From Pseudomonas botevensis (lineage in GTDB: Bacteria > Pseudomonadota > Gammaproteobacteria > Pseudomonadales > Pseudomonadaceae), in NCBI RefSeq assembly GCF_019145475.1, contig NZ_JAHTKI010000012.1, positions 62,001 to 126,000 of the forward strand: a DNA stretch of 64,000 nt, read 5' to 3'. Under the pieces are notes generated by a model. That model had not been told where the DNA came from and did not search any database. It saw only the letters and a program-made list of their open reading frames with translations. Positions within the stretch are counted from its first letter, which is position 1. The number at the start of each line of letters is the position of its first letter. Of this stretch, positions 1 through 9,700 are shown one piece after another. Both the position numbers and the translations under genes were made by a program.

Positions 1-1
1 G

Positions 2-586
2 CCTATCGTGCGCGCCAACATCCTGGTGCCGCAGGAGCACCTGGGCAACGTCATTACCCTGTGCATCGAGAAGCGTGGCGTACAGGTCGACATGCTGTTC
101 CTCGGCAATCAGGTGCAGGTCACCTACGATTTGCCGATGAACGAAGTGGTTCTCGACTTCTTCGACCGTCTGAAATCCACCAGTCGCGGCTATGCTTCGC
201 TGGACTACCATTTCGATCGTTACCAATCGGCTAATCTGGTGAAGCTGGACGTGCTGATCAACGGTGACAAGGTCGACGCCCTGGCGTTGATCGTGCACCG
301 CGACAACTCTCACTTCAAAGGTCGCCAGCTGACCGAGAAGATGAAAGAACTGATTCCTCGTCAGATGTTCGACGTGGCCATCCAGGCCGCCATCGGCGGT
401 CAGATCGTCGCCCGGACAACCGTCAAGGCGCTCAGAAAGAACGTATTGGCCAAATGCTACGGCGGCGACGTGAGCCGTAAGAAAAAGCTGCTTGAAAAGC
501 AGAAGGCCGGTAAGAAACGCATGAAACAGGTGGGCAACGTGGAAATTCCACAAGAAGCCTTCCTCGCCGTGCTCAGGTTGGAATAG
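2..586 (+). CDS. lepA: Elongation factor 4 (LepA), C-terminal part, cut by window start
   Basis: This is the last 194 codons of the ribosome-associated GTPase LepA/EF-4, which back-translocates stalled ribosomes. The frame is open from the window edge, so the start and the GTPase domain lie outside. The visible part begins PIVRANILVPQEHLGNV, typical of the EF-G domain V-like region, and continues into the LepA-specific C-terminal domain with the lysine-rich stretch near GGDVSRKKKLLEKQKAGKKR and the conserved end QEAFLAVL. The next gene, lepB, starts 9 bases after the stop, which is the usual lepA-lepB operon. Identification is firm; only the 5' truncation limits it. Confidence 0.96.
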   Translation, partial: PIVRANILVPQEHLGNVITLCIEKRGVQVDMLFLGNQVQVTYDLPMNEVVLDFFDRLKSTSRGYASLDYHFDRYQSANLVKLDVLINGDKVDALALIVHRDNSHFKGRQLTEKMKELIPRQMFDVAIQAAIGGQIVARTTVKALRKNVLAKCYGGDVSRKKKLLEKQKAGKKRMKQVGNVEIPQEAFLAVLRLE

Positions 587-595
587 TCAGGTCCT

Positions 596-1450
596 ATGTC
601 ACTAAATTTCCCGCTGTTGCTGGTTATCGCCGTGTTCGTCTGCGGCCTGTTGGCGTTGCTCGATCTGTTGATCCTGGCACCGCGTCGGCGTTCCGCCATC
701 GCTTCGTATCAGGGCAGCGTCAGCCAGCCTGATGTGCTGGTGGTGGAAAAACTGAACAAGGAACCGCTGCTGGTCGAATACGGCAAGTCGTTCTTCCCGG
801 TGCTGTTCATCGTGCTGGTGCTGCGTTCGTTTCTGGTCGAGCCGTTCCAGATTCCGTCCGGCTCGATGAAACCGACCCTGGATGTCGGCGATTTCATTCT
901 GGTGAACAAGTTCTCTTACGGGATCCGCCTGCCGGTGATCGACAAGAAAGTCATCGAAGTCGGTAACCCGCAACGCGGTGATGTGATGGTGTTCCGCTAC
1001 CCGAGCGATCCGAACGTCAACTACATCAAGCGTGTGGTCGGCCTGCCGGGCGACACGGTGCGCTACACCGCCGACAAGCGCCTGTTCGTCAATGGCGAGT
1101 CGATTGCCGAGCAGTTGGTCGGTTCCGAGCCGGGCACCCTGGGCAGCGCGGAGCTGTACAAGGAAAAACTCGGCGAAGCCGAGCACCTGATCCGCAAGGA
1201 AATGAGCCGTTACCGCGCCACCCCGGACCATAGCTGGACCGTGCCGGCCGGGCACTACTTCATGATGGGCGACAACCGCGACAACTCGAACGACAGTCGC
1301 TACTGGGATGATCCGAACATTCCCAAGGACCTGCTGGGCATGGTTCCCGACCGCAATATCGTCGGCAAGGCCTTCGCGGTCTGGATGAGCTGGCCGGAGC
1401 CGAAACTCAGCCACCTGCCGAACTTCTCGCGGGTCGGCCTGATCAAGTAA
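596..1450 (+). CDS. lepB: Signal peptidase I
   Basis: Leader peptidase that removes signal peptides from Sec-exported proteins at the outer face of the inner membrane (284 aa). Two hydrophobic segments near residues 5-28 and 66-80 anchor it. The Ser/Lys catalytic dyad is visible: Ser90 in PSGSMKPTL and Lys145 in YIKRVVGLPGD. The C-terminal box GDNRDNSNDSRYW is also present. It follows lepA by 9 bases and is presumably cotranscribed. The length agrees with Pseudomonas LepB. Confidence 0.97.
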   Translation: MSLNFPLLLVIAVFVCGLLALLDLLILAPRRRSAIASYQGSVSQPDVLVVEKLNKEPLLVEYGKSFFPVLFIVLVLRSFLVEPFQIPSGSMKPTLDVGDFILVNKFSYGIRLPVIDKKVIEVGNPQRGDVMVFRYPSDPNVNYIKRVVGLPGDTVRYTADKRLFVNGESIAEQLVGSEPGTLGSAELYKEKLGEAEHLIRKEMSRYRATPDHSWTVPAGHYFMMGDNRDNSNDSRYWDDPNIPKDLLGMVPDRNIVGKAFAVWMSWPEPKLSHLPNFSRVGLIK

Positions 1451-1457
1451 TCACACA

Positions 1458-1480
1458 CGGCGCTGTTGACCACAGCGCCG
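1458..1480 (+). terminator. Perfect 9-bp hairpin just after lepB
   Basis: CGGCGCTGT, a 5-base loop, then ACAGCGCCG. It starts 8 bases after the lepB stop. No T-run follows, so it is not a classic intrinsic terminator. It could be an mRNA-processing or stability stem, or a weak terminator. Its place in the leader of rnc, whose product in E. coli cleaves a stem in its own leader, makes an RNase III site a reasonable alternative. The structure is seen directly; the function is inference. Confidence 0.45.
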
Positions 1481-1518
1481 AATGCATTTCTGGAACCGGC
1501 ACAATCGGCTCCGTGCGC

Positions 1519-1638
1519 ATGAAGCCAACGAAATTCAGGACGTTATTTTTGAACACAGCGTTAATTGTCCCAGGCCTGCGTCGTATCCCGGCGATGGCAG
1601 TGGAAACCAGCCACGAACTCAGCGTGGTCAAACCGTGA
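1519..1638 (+). CDS. Possible 39-codon leader ORF coupled to rnc
   Basis: ATG at 1519 opens a short frame (MKPTKFRTLFLNTALIVPGL...) whose stop TGA (1636-1638) overlaps the rnc start GTG (1635-1637) as GTGA. That overlap is a typical translational-coupling arrangement. No good Shine-Dalgarno precedes the ATG, so translation is uncertain. The peptide has a mildly hydrophobic centre and no family that I recognise. In other pseudomonads a DUF4845 gene normally sits between lepB and rnc; this peptide does not resemble it. Confidence 0.25.
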   Translation: MKPTKFRTLFLNTALIVPGLRRIPAMAVETSHELSVVKP

Positions 1639-2324
1639 GCGTTTCTCTAAGCCGTCTCGAGCGTCAGCTCGGTTATACCTTCAAGGATCAGGAACTGATG
1701 GTCCTGGCCCTTACGCACCGCAGTTTTGCCGGGCGCAACAACGAGCGTCTGGAATTTCTTGGCGACGCGATCCTCAACTTTGTCGCCGGCGAAGCGTTGT
1801 TCGAACGCTTCCCGCTGGCCCGCGAAGGCCAGTTGTCGCGTTTGCGCGCCCGGCTGGTGAAGGGTGAGACCCTGGCAGTGCTGGCCCGTGGTTTTGATCT
1901 GGGCGACTACCTGCGCCTGGGCTCCGGCGAGTTGAAAAGTGGCGGTTTCCGTCGCGAGTCGATCCTGGCCGACGCCCTCGAAGCGCTGATCGGTGCGATC
2001 TACCTCGACGCCGGCATGGAAGTGGCCCGCGAGCGCGTGCTGGCCTGGCTGGCCGGCGAATTCGAAGGCCTGACACTGGTCGACACCAACAAGGATCCCA
2101 AGACCCGCCTGCAGGAATTCCTGCAATCGCGCAGTTGCGAACTGCCGCGTTACGAGGTCGTGGACATCCAGGGTGAGCCGCACTGCCGAACCTTCTTCGT
2201 CGAGTGCGAAGTGGTATTACTGAACGAAAAAAGCCGAGGTCAGGGTGTAAGCCGTCGCATTGCCGAACAGGTAGCGGCCGCCGCAGCACTGATTGCCCTG
2301 GGTGTGGAGAATGGCAATGACTGA
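1635..2324 (+). CDS. rnc: Ribonuclease III
   Basis: Double-strand-specific endoribonuclease for rRNA and mRNA processing (229 aa from GTG 1635). The GTG start gives MSVSLSRLERQLGYTF, the usual N-terminus; the open frame runs upstream to 1482 but that part is not RNase III. The signature ERLEFLGDA is at residues 37-45, with catalytic Glu40 and Asp44. A second acidic cluster lies in ADALEALIGAIYLD. The dsRNA-binding domain is C-terminal (from about DPKTRLQEFLQ). The stop overlaps the era start region, indicating tight coupling. Confidence 0.96.
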   Translation: MSVSLSRLERQLGYTFKDQELMVLALTHRSFAGRNNERLEFLGDAILNFVAGEALFERFPLAREGQLSRLRARLVKGETLAVLARGFDLGDYLRLGSGELKSGGFRRESILADALEALIGAIYLDAGMEVARERVLAWLAGEFEGLTLVDTNKDPKTRLQEFLQSRSCELPRYEVVDIQGEPHCRTFFVECEVVLLNEKSRGQGVSRRIAEQVAAAAALIALGVENGND

Positions 2325-3219
2325 TACAAACGCAACGCGCTGTGGCTATGTTGCCATCGTCGGCCGTCCCAACGTGGGCAAGTCCACGCTGCTGAACCAC
2401 ATCCTGGGTCAGAAGCTGGCGATTACCTCGCGCAAGCCGCAGACCACCCGCCACAACATGCTCGGGATCAAGACCGAAGGCGATGTGCAGGCTATCTACG
2501 TCGATACCCCCGGCATGCACAAGGGCGGCGAAAAGGCACTCAACCGCTACATGAACAAGACCGCTTCGGCGGCGTTGAAAGACGTCGACGTGGTGATCTT
2601 CGTGGTCGACCGTACCAAGTGGACCGAAGAGGACCAGATGGTGCTGGAGCGCGTGCAGTACGTGACCGGTCCGCTGATCGTCGCGCTGAACAAGACCGAC
2701 CGCATCGAAGACAAGGCCGAACTGATGCCGCACCTGACCTGGTTGCAGGAACAGTTGCCGAACGCACAGATCATCCCGATTTCGGCGCAGCACGGACACA
2801 ACCTCGATGCGCTGGAGCGCGTGATCGCCGAGCATCTGCCGGAGAACGATCACTTCTTCCCGGAAGACCAGATCACCGATCGCAGCAGCCGCTTCCTCGC
2901 CGCCGAACTGGTGCGCGAGAAGATCATGCGTCAGCTGGGCGCCGAGCTGCCGTACCAGATCACCGTGGAGATCGAAGAGTTCAAGCAGCAGGGCAAGACC
3001 CTGCACATCCACGCGCTGATCCTCGTCGAACGTGACGGTCAGAAGAAAATCATCATTGGCGACAAGGGCGAGCGCATCAAGCGCATCGGCACCGAGGCAC
3101 GCAAGGACATGGAGTTGCTGTTCGACTCCAAGATCATGCTCAACCTGTGGGTCAAGGTGAAGGGCGGCTGGTCCGACGACGAGCGTGCCTTGCGTTCGCT
3201 GGGTTACGGCGACCTGTAA
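2317..3219 (+). CDS. era: GTPase Era
   Basis: Essential GTPase that binds the 3' end of 16S rRNA during 30S maturation (300 aa). G1 GRPNVGKS is at residues 16-23, G3 DTPG at 63-66 and G4 NKTD at 125-128. The C-terminal KH domain carries IIGDKGERIKRIG. I chose ATG 2317 because GGAG at 2306-2309 sits 7 bases upstream; an in-frame ATG at 2311 is too close to that site. The start overlaps the rnc stop by 8 bases. Cotranscription of rnc, era and recO is common in the gammaproteobacteria. Confidence 0.96.
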   Translation: MTDTNATRCGYVAIVGRPNVGKSTLLNHILGQKLAITSRKPQTTRHNMLGIKTEGDVQAIYVDTPGMHKGGEKALNRYMNKTASAALKDVDVVIFVVDRTKWTEEDQMVLERVQYVTGPLIVALNKTDRIEDKAELMPHLTWLQEQLPNAQIIPISAQHGHNLDALERVIAEHLPENDHFFPEDQITDRSSRFLAAELVREKIMRQLGAELPYQITVEIEEFKQQGKTLHIHALILVERDGQKKIIIGDKGERIKRIGTEARKDMELLFDSKIMLNLWVKVKGGWSDDERALRSLGYGDL

Positions 3220-3249
3220 AGCCAAGTTTCCGAGACGCCAGAAACCTCT

Positions 3250-3339
3250 TGTGGGAGCGGGCTTGCCCGCGAATGCGGTTGAACATTCAACGTTTATGTC
3301 GAATGACACACCGCTTTCGCGAGCAAGCCCGCTCCCACA
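3250..3339. repeat. REPIN: two inverted REP palindromes
   Basis: A left arm TGTGGGAGCGGGCTTGCCCG and its near-perfect inverted partner ending GAGCAAGCCCGCTCCCACA enclose about 40 bases in the era-recO gap. This is the dispersed REP family of fluorescent pseudomonads, and the paired inverted arrangement is called a REPIN. It can fold into a long RNA hairpin and may affect recO expression. Related copies occur at 4892, 23586, 43206 and 51690 in this window. Confidence 0.85.
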
Positions 3340-3392
3340 TTGGTTTCAGGTTGTTTACAGGATCGTGATTCCTTTCGAGAACCCTGACCGCT

Positions 3393-4082
3393 ATGTCGCA
3401 AACGCCGCCACCTGCCCAACTCGCCTACGTTCTGCATTCGCGCGCCTACCGCGAGACCAGCGCGCTGGTGGATTTCCTTACGCCGCAAGGTCGGCTGCGG
3501 GCGGTATTGCGTAGCGCGCGAGGCAAGGCCGGGACGCTGGCGCGGCCCTTCGTGCCGCTGGAGGTCGAGTTTCGCGGGCGCGGCGAGCTGAAGAATGTCG
3601 GGCGCATGGAAGGCGTTGGCACGGCAGCCTGGCTCAATGGCGAGGCGCTGTTCAGTGGTCTCTATCTAAACGAGCTGTTGATCCGTTTGCTGCCCGCCGA
3701 AGACCCGCATCCGGCGGTGTTCGATCACTATGCCGCGACCTTGCTGGCACTGGCTGAAGGACGGCCGCTGGAGCCATTGCTGCGATCTTTCGAGTGGCGG
3801 CTGCTCGATGATCTGGGCTACGGCTTTGCCTTGAGCACCGATATCCACGGCGAACCTGTCGCGGCGGATGGCCTTTATCGCTTGCAGGTGGATGCCGGGC
3901 TAGAGCGGGTCTTTCTGCTGCAGCCGGGCCTGTTCAACGGCACCGAACTGCTGGCCATGGCCGACGCCGACTGGTCGGCCCCCGGCGCGTTGTCCGCCGC
4001 CAAGCGCCTGATGCGTCAGGCATTGGCTGTTCATCTTGGTGGTCGGCCTCTTGTCAGTCGCGAACTGTTTCGCAAACCGTAG
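3393..4082 (+). CDS. recO: DNA repair protein RecO
   Basis: RecF-pathway mediator that binds ssDNA and anneals SSB-coated strands (229 aa, the normal Pseudomonas length). The N-terminal OB-fold begins with AYVLHSRAYRETSALVDFLT, which contains the family's Y-R-E-[ST]-S motif, followed by a helical C-terminal domain. It sits in its usual place after era, but a REPIN separates the two, so coupling may be weaker here. The ATG at 3393 fits the family N-terminus. Confidence 0.93.
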   Translation: MSQTPPPAQLAYVLHSRAYRETSALVDFLTPQGRLRAVLRSARGKAGTLARPFVPLEVEFRGRGELKNVGRMEGVGTAAWLNGEALFSGLYLNELLIRLLPAEDPHPAVFDHYAATLLALAEGRPLEPLLRSFEWRLLDDLGYGFALSTDIHGEPVAADGLYRLQVDAGLERVFLLQPGLFNGTELLAMADADWSAPGALSAAKRLMRQALAVHLGGRPLVSRELFRKP

Positions 4083-4128
4083 CCCCGTGTATGCTGTGCG
4101 CCGAATCTTTCCATTCAGGAGCGCATCC

Positions 4129-4872
4129 GTGACCACCAGCAATCGCATTCTTCTTGGCGTGAACATCGACCACGTCGCCACCCTGCGTCAGGCCCGTGGC
4201 ACGCGCTACCCGGATCCGGTCAAGGCAGCGCTGGACGCGGAAGAGGCGGGTGCCGATGGCATCACCGTGCATCTGCGTGAAGACCGTCGGCACATTCAGG
4301 AGCGCGACGTGTTGCTGCTCAAGGACGTGCTGCAAACTCGCATGAACTTCGAAATGGGTGTCACCGAAGAAATGATGGCGTTCGCCGAGCGCATTCGTCC
4401 GGCGCACATTTGCCTGGTGCCGGAAACCCGTCAGGAGCTGACCACCGAAGGCGGTCTGGATGTGGCGGGGCAGGAGGCGCGGATCAAGGCTGCCGTTGAG
4501 CGTCTGTCGAAAATCGGCAGCGAAGTGTCGCTGTTCATCGACGCTGACGAGCGCCAGATCGCGGCATCGAAGCGGGTCGGCGCGCCGGCCATCGAATTGC
4601 ACACCGGGCGCTACGCCGATGCCGAAACCCCGACGGAAGTGGCTGAAGAGCTCAAGCGCGTGGCCGACGGGGTGGCGTTTGGTCTGGCCCAGGGCCTGAT
4701 CGTCAACGCCGGTCATGGTCTGCACTACCACAACGTCGAGGCGGTGGCGGCGATCAAGGGCATCAACGAACTGAACATCGGCCATGCGCTGGTGGCGCAT
4801 GCGCTGTTCGTGGGCTTCAAGTCGGCGGTGTCGGAGATGAAAGCGCTGATCCTGGCTGCCGCCAAAGCCTGA
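4129..4872 (+). CDS. pdxJ: Pyridoxine 5'-phosphate synthase PdxJ
   Basis: Condenses 3-amino-2-oxopropyl phosphate with 1-deoxyxylulose 5-phosphate to pyridoxine phosphate, the last step of the DXP-dependent vitamin B6 route (247 aa). Start is GTG 4129, preceded by AGGAG at 4117-4121 with 7-base spacing; upstream codons of the open frame overlap recO and are not family-like. Motifs: GVNIDHVATLRQARGT (residues 10-25), GITVHLREDRRHI, and the phosphate-binding end AGHGLHY...ELNIGHALVA. It follows recO by 46 bases. Confidence 0.96.
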   Translation: MTTSNRILLGVNIDHVATLRQARGTRYPDPVKAALDAEEAGADGITVHLREDRRHIQERDVLLLKDVLQTRMNFEMGVTEEMMAFAERIRPAHICLVPETRQELTTEGGLDVAGQEARIKAAVERLSKIGSEVSLFIDADERQIAASKRVGAPAIELHTGRYADAETPTEVAEELKRVADGVAFGLAQGLIVNAGHGLHYHNVEAVAAIKGINELNIGHALVAHALFVGFKSAVSEMKALILAAAKA

Positions 4873-4891
4873 TCATCAACACGAAACACTC

Positions 4892-4983
4892 ATGTGGGAG
4901 CGGGTTTGCTCGCGAATGCGGTGCATCAGTCGGAGAGTTGGTCGACTGACACCAAGCCTTCGCGAGCAAGTCCGCTCCCACAT
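4892..4983. repeat. REPIN between convergent pdxJ and mltF
   Basis: ATGTGGGAGCGGGTTTGCTC at the left and its inverted counterpart GAGCAAGTCCGCTCCCACAT at the right, with the central part also partly palindromic. It occupies almost the whole gap between two convergent genes, where the strong RNA hairpin could serve as transcription barrier for both. Same family as the copy at 3250. Confidence 0.85.
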
Positions 4984-5000
4984 TTGTTTTTGGGGCGAGG

Positions 5001-6461
5001 TTAGAGCGGCGGGGTTTCCTGGGCCGGCTTGGACTTGTCGATCCCCGGCACATGCAGATTGCCCTCGGCGACCTGATCGCCCTCGAGCTGCGGCTGGGTC
5101 ACCCAGGTCAGGATGTCGTAGTAGCGACGGATGTTCGCCACGAAATGCACGGGTTCGCCGCCACGGGCGTAACCGTAGCGGGTCTTGCTGTACCACTGTT
5201 TCTGCGACAGGCGCGGGAGCATCTTCTTCACGTCCAGCCACTTGTCTGGGTTCAAACCTTCCCGGGACGCCAGTTTGCGCGCGTCATCCAGATGGCCGCT
5301 GCCGACGTTGTAGGCGGCGAGGGCGAACCATGTGCGGTCCGGCTCCTGAATCGAATCGTCGAGCTGATCCTTCATGTAGGCCAGGTACTTGGCGCCGCCC
5401 ATGATGCTCTGCTTCGGATCGAGACGGTTGGACACGCCCATGGCCTGGGCGGTGTTCTGGGTCAGCATCATCAGGCCGCGTACGCCGGTCTTCGAGGTGA
5501 CAGCCGGTTGCCACAGCGATTCCTGATAACCGATGGCGGCCAGCAGGCGCCAGTCGACTTTCTCTTTCTTGGCGTAGGTCTTGAAGTGCTGTTCGTACTT
5601 GGGCAGGCGCTGCTGCAAGTGCTGGGCGAAGGTCGTTGCGCCCATGTAGCCGAGCACGTCGACGTGACCGTAGTAGCGATCCTTCAGACGCTGCAGGGTG
5701 CCGTTCTTCTGCACCTTGTCCAGGTAGCTGTTGATCTCGTTGAGCAGGCTGTTGTCTTCGCCAGCGGCCACCGCCCAGCTCTGGTTGCGTGCGTCGCCGA
5801 GGTCGAAGGCGACGCGGATGTTGGTGAAGTACACCTGGTTCATCGCCACTTCGTTGGAATCGACCAGGGTCAGGTCGATCTGCCCTTCGTCGACCATGCG
5901 CAACAGGTCGACCACTTCAACCGCGTCGGACTCTTCGTATTCGATGCCGGGAAATTTCTTTTTCAGCTCTGCCAGTTGCTCGGCGTGGGTGCTGCCCTTG
6001 AGCACCATGATCTTCTTGCCCACCAGATCCCCGGCGTCGGTCGGCCGTGACTGGCCGTTGCGGTAGATGACCTGCGGGGTGACTTCGAGGTAGGAGTGGG
6101 AGAAGCGCACCTGCTGCTTGCGCTGCTCGCTGCTGACCAGACCGGCGGCGGCGAGGACCGGGCCGTTCGGCTTGCCGATCTGGTCGAACAGATCGTCGAG
6201 GTTGTCGGCGGTCTCGATTTTCAGCTCGACCCCCAAATCGTCGGCGAAGCGCTTCACCAGCTCGTATTCGAAGCCGGTTTCACCGCTGCGATCCTGAAAG
6301 TAGGTGGCGGGACTGTTGCGGGTGACCACCCGCAGCACGCCATCCTCCTTTACGCGCTCGAGTGTGTTGGGTTTATCAACACAGCCACTGAGCATCAGGA
6401 AGAGTCCGGTAGCGATCAGCCATTTGGCGTATCGCGGACGCAAAGCCGTTGGGGAAAACAT
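5001..6461 (-). CDS. mltF: Membrane-bound lytic murein transglycosylase F
   Basis: Cleaves peptidoglycan glycan strands to 1,6-anhydromuropeptides (486 aa). A lipoprotein signal with lipobox LSGC (Cys27) predicts outer-membrane anchoring. Residues about 40-265 form a periplasmic solute-binding-like domain (GVLRVVTRNSPATYF), and residues about 290-450 are the SLT domain with catalytic Glu314 in AIGYQESLW. The start at 6461 is chosen for the lipoprotein signal; the open frame extends 62 codons further without family features. It converges with pdxJ and is divergent from purL. Confidence 0.94.
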   Translation of the reverse strand: MFSPTALRPRYAKWLIATGLFLMLSGCVDKPNTLERVKEDGVLRVVTRNSPATYFQDRSGETGFEYELVKRFADDLGVELKIETADNLDDLFDQIGKPNGPVLAAAGLVSSEQRKQQVRFSHSYLEVTPQVIYRNGQSRPTDAGDLVGKKIMVLKGSTHAEQLAELKKKFPGIEYEESDAVEVVDLLRMVDEGQIDLTLVDSNEVAMNQVYFTNIRVAFDLGDARNQSWAVAAGEDNSLLNEINSYLDKVQKNGTLQRLKDRYYGHVDVLGYMGATTFAQHLQQRLPKYEQHFKTYAKKEKVDWRLLAAIGYQESLWQPAVTSKTGVRGLMMLTQNTAQAMGVSNRLDPKQSIMGGAKYLAYMKDQLDDSIQEPDRTWFALAAYNVGSGHLDDARKLASREGLNPDKWLDVKKMLPRLSQKQWYSKTRYGYARGGEPVHFVANIRRYYDILTWVTQPQLEGDQVAEGNLHVPGIDKSKPAQETPPL

Positions 6462-6746
6462 GTGCGCAGTATACGCAAAGGACCGTGAGCGCCATATCTC
6501 GACAGTGAAGGGGTTGTCTGCTAGAGGCTGGAAAACCCCTCGCGAGCCCGCAGGAACGGGCTCTAGCACTGATTTGTGACAGAAAAAATAAGCCGCTGTC
6601 CCGCACCCCCGGAATTTGACCTTCGAGGCAGGAACAACGGCCGACATCCGGGTGCAACCGTGCGTAGCGTTTCGGGTGATGTTGAGGGCGGTTTAGGCTA
6701 GAATGCACGGCCTCAAAGCACACCCCTTCCCGAGGCTGTCCCGAAG
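6462..6746. promoter_or_regulatory. Divergent mltF/purL intergenic region
   Basis: A 285-base gap that must carry both promoters. On the minus strand a TATACT-like -10 lies about 10-20 bases before the mltF ATG. On the plus strand TAGAAT near 6698 is a plausible -10 for purL, but no convincing -35 was found. A 7-bp hairpin (GAGCCCG/CGGGCTC) lies at 6544-6563. No small gene was seen. I saw no sequence I could confidently call a PurR box. Confidence 0.4.
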
Positions 6747-9700
6747 ATGTTGATCCTGCGCGGCGCTCCTGCCCTTTCTGCCTTTCGCCACAGCAAACTC
6801 CTTGAGCAACTGAGCCAGAAGGTTCCGGCTGTCAGTGGCTTGTATGCTGAATTCGCTCACTTCGCCGAAGTTACCGGCGTCCTGACCGGCGACGAACAGC
6901 AGGTGCTCGCGCGCCTTCTGAAGTACGGTCCAAGCGTTCCGGTTCAAGAGCCGACCGGTCGTCTGTTCCTGGTGCTGCCACGGTTTGGCACCATTTCGCC
7001 ATGGTCGAGCAAGGCCAGCGACATCGCCCGCAACTGCGGTCTGGGCAAGATCCAGCGCCTGGAGCGCGGTATCGCGTTCTACGTGGCCGGCCAGTTCAGC
7101 GAAACCGAAGCGCAACAGATTGCAGACGTGCTGCATGACCGCATGACCCAGCTCGTTCTCGGCAACCTCGAGCAGGCCGCCGGCCTGTTCAGCCACGCCG
7201 AGCCGAAGCCGCTGACCGCCATCGACATCCTCGGCGGCGGTCGCGCCGCGCTGGAAAAGGCCAACACCGAGCTGGGCCTGGCCCTGGCCGAAGACGAGAT
7301 CGACTACCTGGTCAACGCCTTCAACGGTCTGAAGCGCAACCCGCACGACATCGAACTGATGATGTTCGCCCAGGCCAACTCCGAGCACTGCCGCCACAAG
7401 ATCTTCAACGCCAGTTGGGATATTGACGGCGAGAGCCAGGAAAAAAGCCTGTTCGGCATGATCAAGAACACCTATCAGATGCACAGCGAAGGCGTTCTGT
7501 CGGCTTACAAGGACAACGCCTCGGTGATCGTCGGCAACGTCGCCGGCCGTTTCTTCCCGGATCCGGAAACCCGCCAGTACGGCGCGGTGCAGGAGCCGGT
7601 ACACATTCTGATGAAGGTTGAAACCCACAACCACCCGACCGCGATCGCCCCGTTCCCGGGCGCGTCCACCGGTTCCGGTGGCGAGATCCGCGACGAAGGC
7701 GCGACCGGTCGTGGCGCCAAGCCGAAGGCCGGCCTGACCGGTTTCACCGTGTCCAACCTGCAGATCCCGGGCTTCGAACAGCCATGGGAAGTGCCGTACG
7801 GCAAGCCTGAGCGCATCGTCAACGCCCTCGACATCATGATCGAAGGCCCGTTGGGCGGCGCCGCGTTCAACAATGAATTCGGTCGCCCGGCCCTGACCGG
7901 CTACTTCCGTACCTTCGAACAATCGATCACCACCCCGCACGGTGACGAAGTTCGCGGCTACCACAAGCCGATCATGCTGGCTGGCGGCATGGGTAACATC
8001 CGTGAAGAGCACGTCAAGAAAGGCGAGATCGTCGTCGGCTCCAAGCTGATCGTGCTGGGCGGCCCGGCGATGCTGATCGGCCTCGGTGGCGGCGCAGCCT
8101 CGTCCATGGCCACCGGCACCAGCTCGGCGGACCTGGACTTCGCTTCCGTGCAGCGTGAAAACCCTGAGATGGAGCGTCGTTGCCAGGAAGTCATCGACCG
8201 TTGCTGGCAACTGGGCGACAAGAACCCGATCAGCTTCATCCACGACGTCGGCGCGGGCGGTCTGTCCAACGCCTTCCCGGAGCTGGTCAACGACGGCGAC
8301 CGTGGTGGCCGTTTCGAACTGCGCAACATTCCAAACGACGAGCCGGGCATGGCCCCGCACGAAATCTGGAGCAACGAATCCCAGGAACGTTACGTGCTGG
8401 CCGTCGGCCCTGCCGACTTCGAGCGCTTCAAGGCGATCTGCGAACGTGAGCGTTGCCCGTTTGCCGTGGTCGGTGAAGCCACCGCCGAGCCGCAACTGAC
8501 CGTGACCGACAGCCACTTCGGCAACAACCCGGTGGATATGCCGCTGGAAGTGTTGCTGGGCAAGGCACCGCGCATGCACCGTTCGGTGGTCCGCGAAGCC
8601 GAGCTGGGCGACGACTTCGACCCGAGCACTCTGGACATCGGCGAAAGCATCGAACGCGTTCTGCATCACCCGGCCGTCGCCAGCAAGAGCTTCCTGATCA
8701 CCATCGGCGACCGCACCATCACCGGCCTCGTGGCCCGTGACCAGATGGTCGGCCCATGGCAGGTTCCGGTGGCCGACGTCGCCGTCACCGCCACCAGTTT
8801 CGACGTCTACACCGGCGAAGCCATGGCCATGGGCGAACGCACGCCGCTGGCACTGCTGGACGCTCCGGCGTCGGGCCGCATGGCCATCGGTGAAACCCTG
8901 ACCAACATCGCTGCCTCGCGCATCAACAAGCTCTCCGACATCAAACTGTCGGCGAACTGGATGTCGGCCGCCGGTCACCCGGGTGAAGACGCGCGTCTGT
9001 ACGACACCGTGAAAGCGGTCGGCATGGAGCTGTGCCCTGAGCTGGGCCTGACCATTCCGGTGGGCAAGGACTCGATGTCCATGGCCACGCGCTGGAACGA
9101 CAAGGGCGAAGACAAGACCGTCACCTCGCCGATGTCCCTGATCGTGACCGGTTTCGCGCCAGTGGCTGACATCCGTCAGACCCTGACCCCGGAACTGCGC
9201 ATGGACAAGGGCACCACCGACCTGATCCTGATCGACCTCGGTCGCGGCCAGAACCGCATGGGCGCCTCGATCCTCGCTCAGGTTCACGGCAAGCTCGGCA
9301 GCCAGGCACCGGACGTCGACGACGCCGAAGACCTGAAAGCCTTCTTCGCGGTGATCCAGGGCCTCAACGCCGACGGTCACCTGCTGGCTTACCACGACCG
9401 TTCCGACGGTGGTCTGCTGACTTCCGTGGTGGAAATGGCTTTTGCCGGCCACTGCGGCCTGAGCCTGAACCTGGACAGCGTTGCCGAAAGCTCCGCTGAA
9501 CTCGCCGCGATTCTGTTCAACGAAGAGCTGGGTGCGGTGATCCAGGTTCGCCAGGACGCCACGCCGGACATCCTCGCGCAGTTCAGCGCTGCCGGTCTGG
9601 GTGACTGCGTGTCGGTGATCGGCCAGCCGATCAACAACGGCCAGATCATCATCACCTTCAACGGCGAAACCGTGTTCGATGGCCAGCGTCGTCTGCTGCA

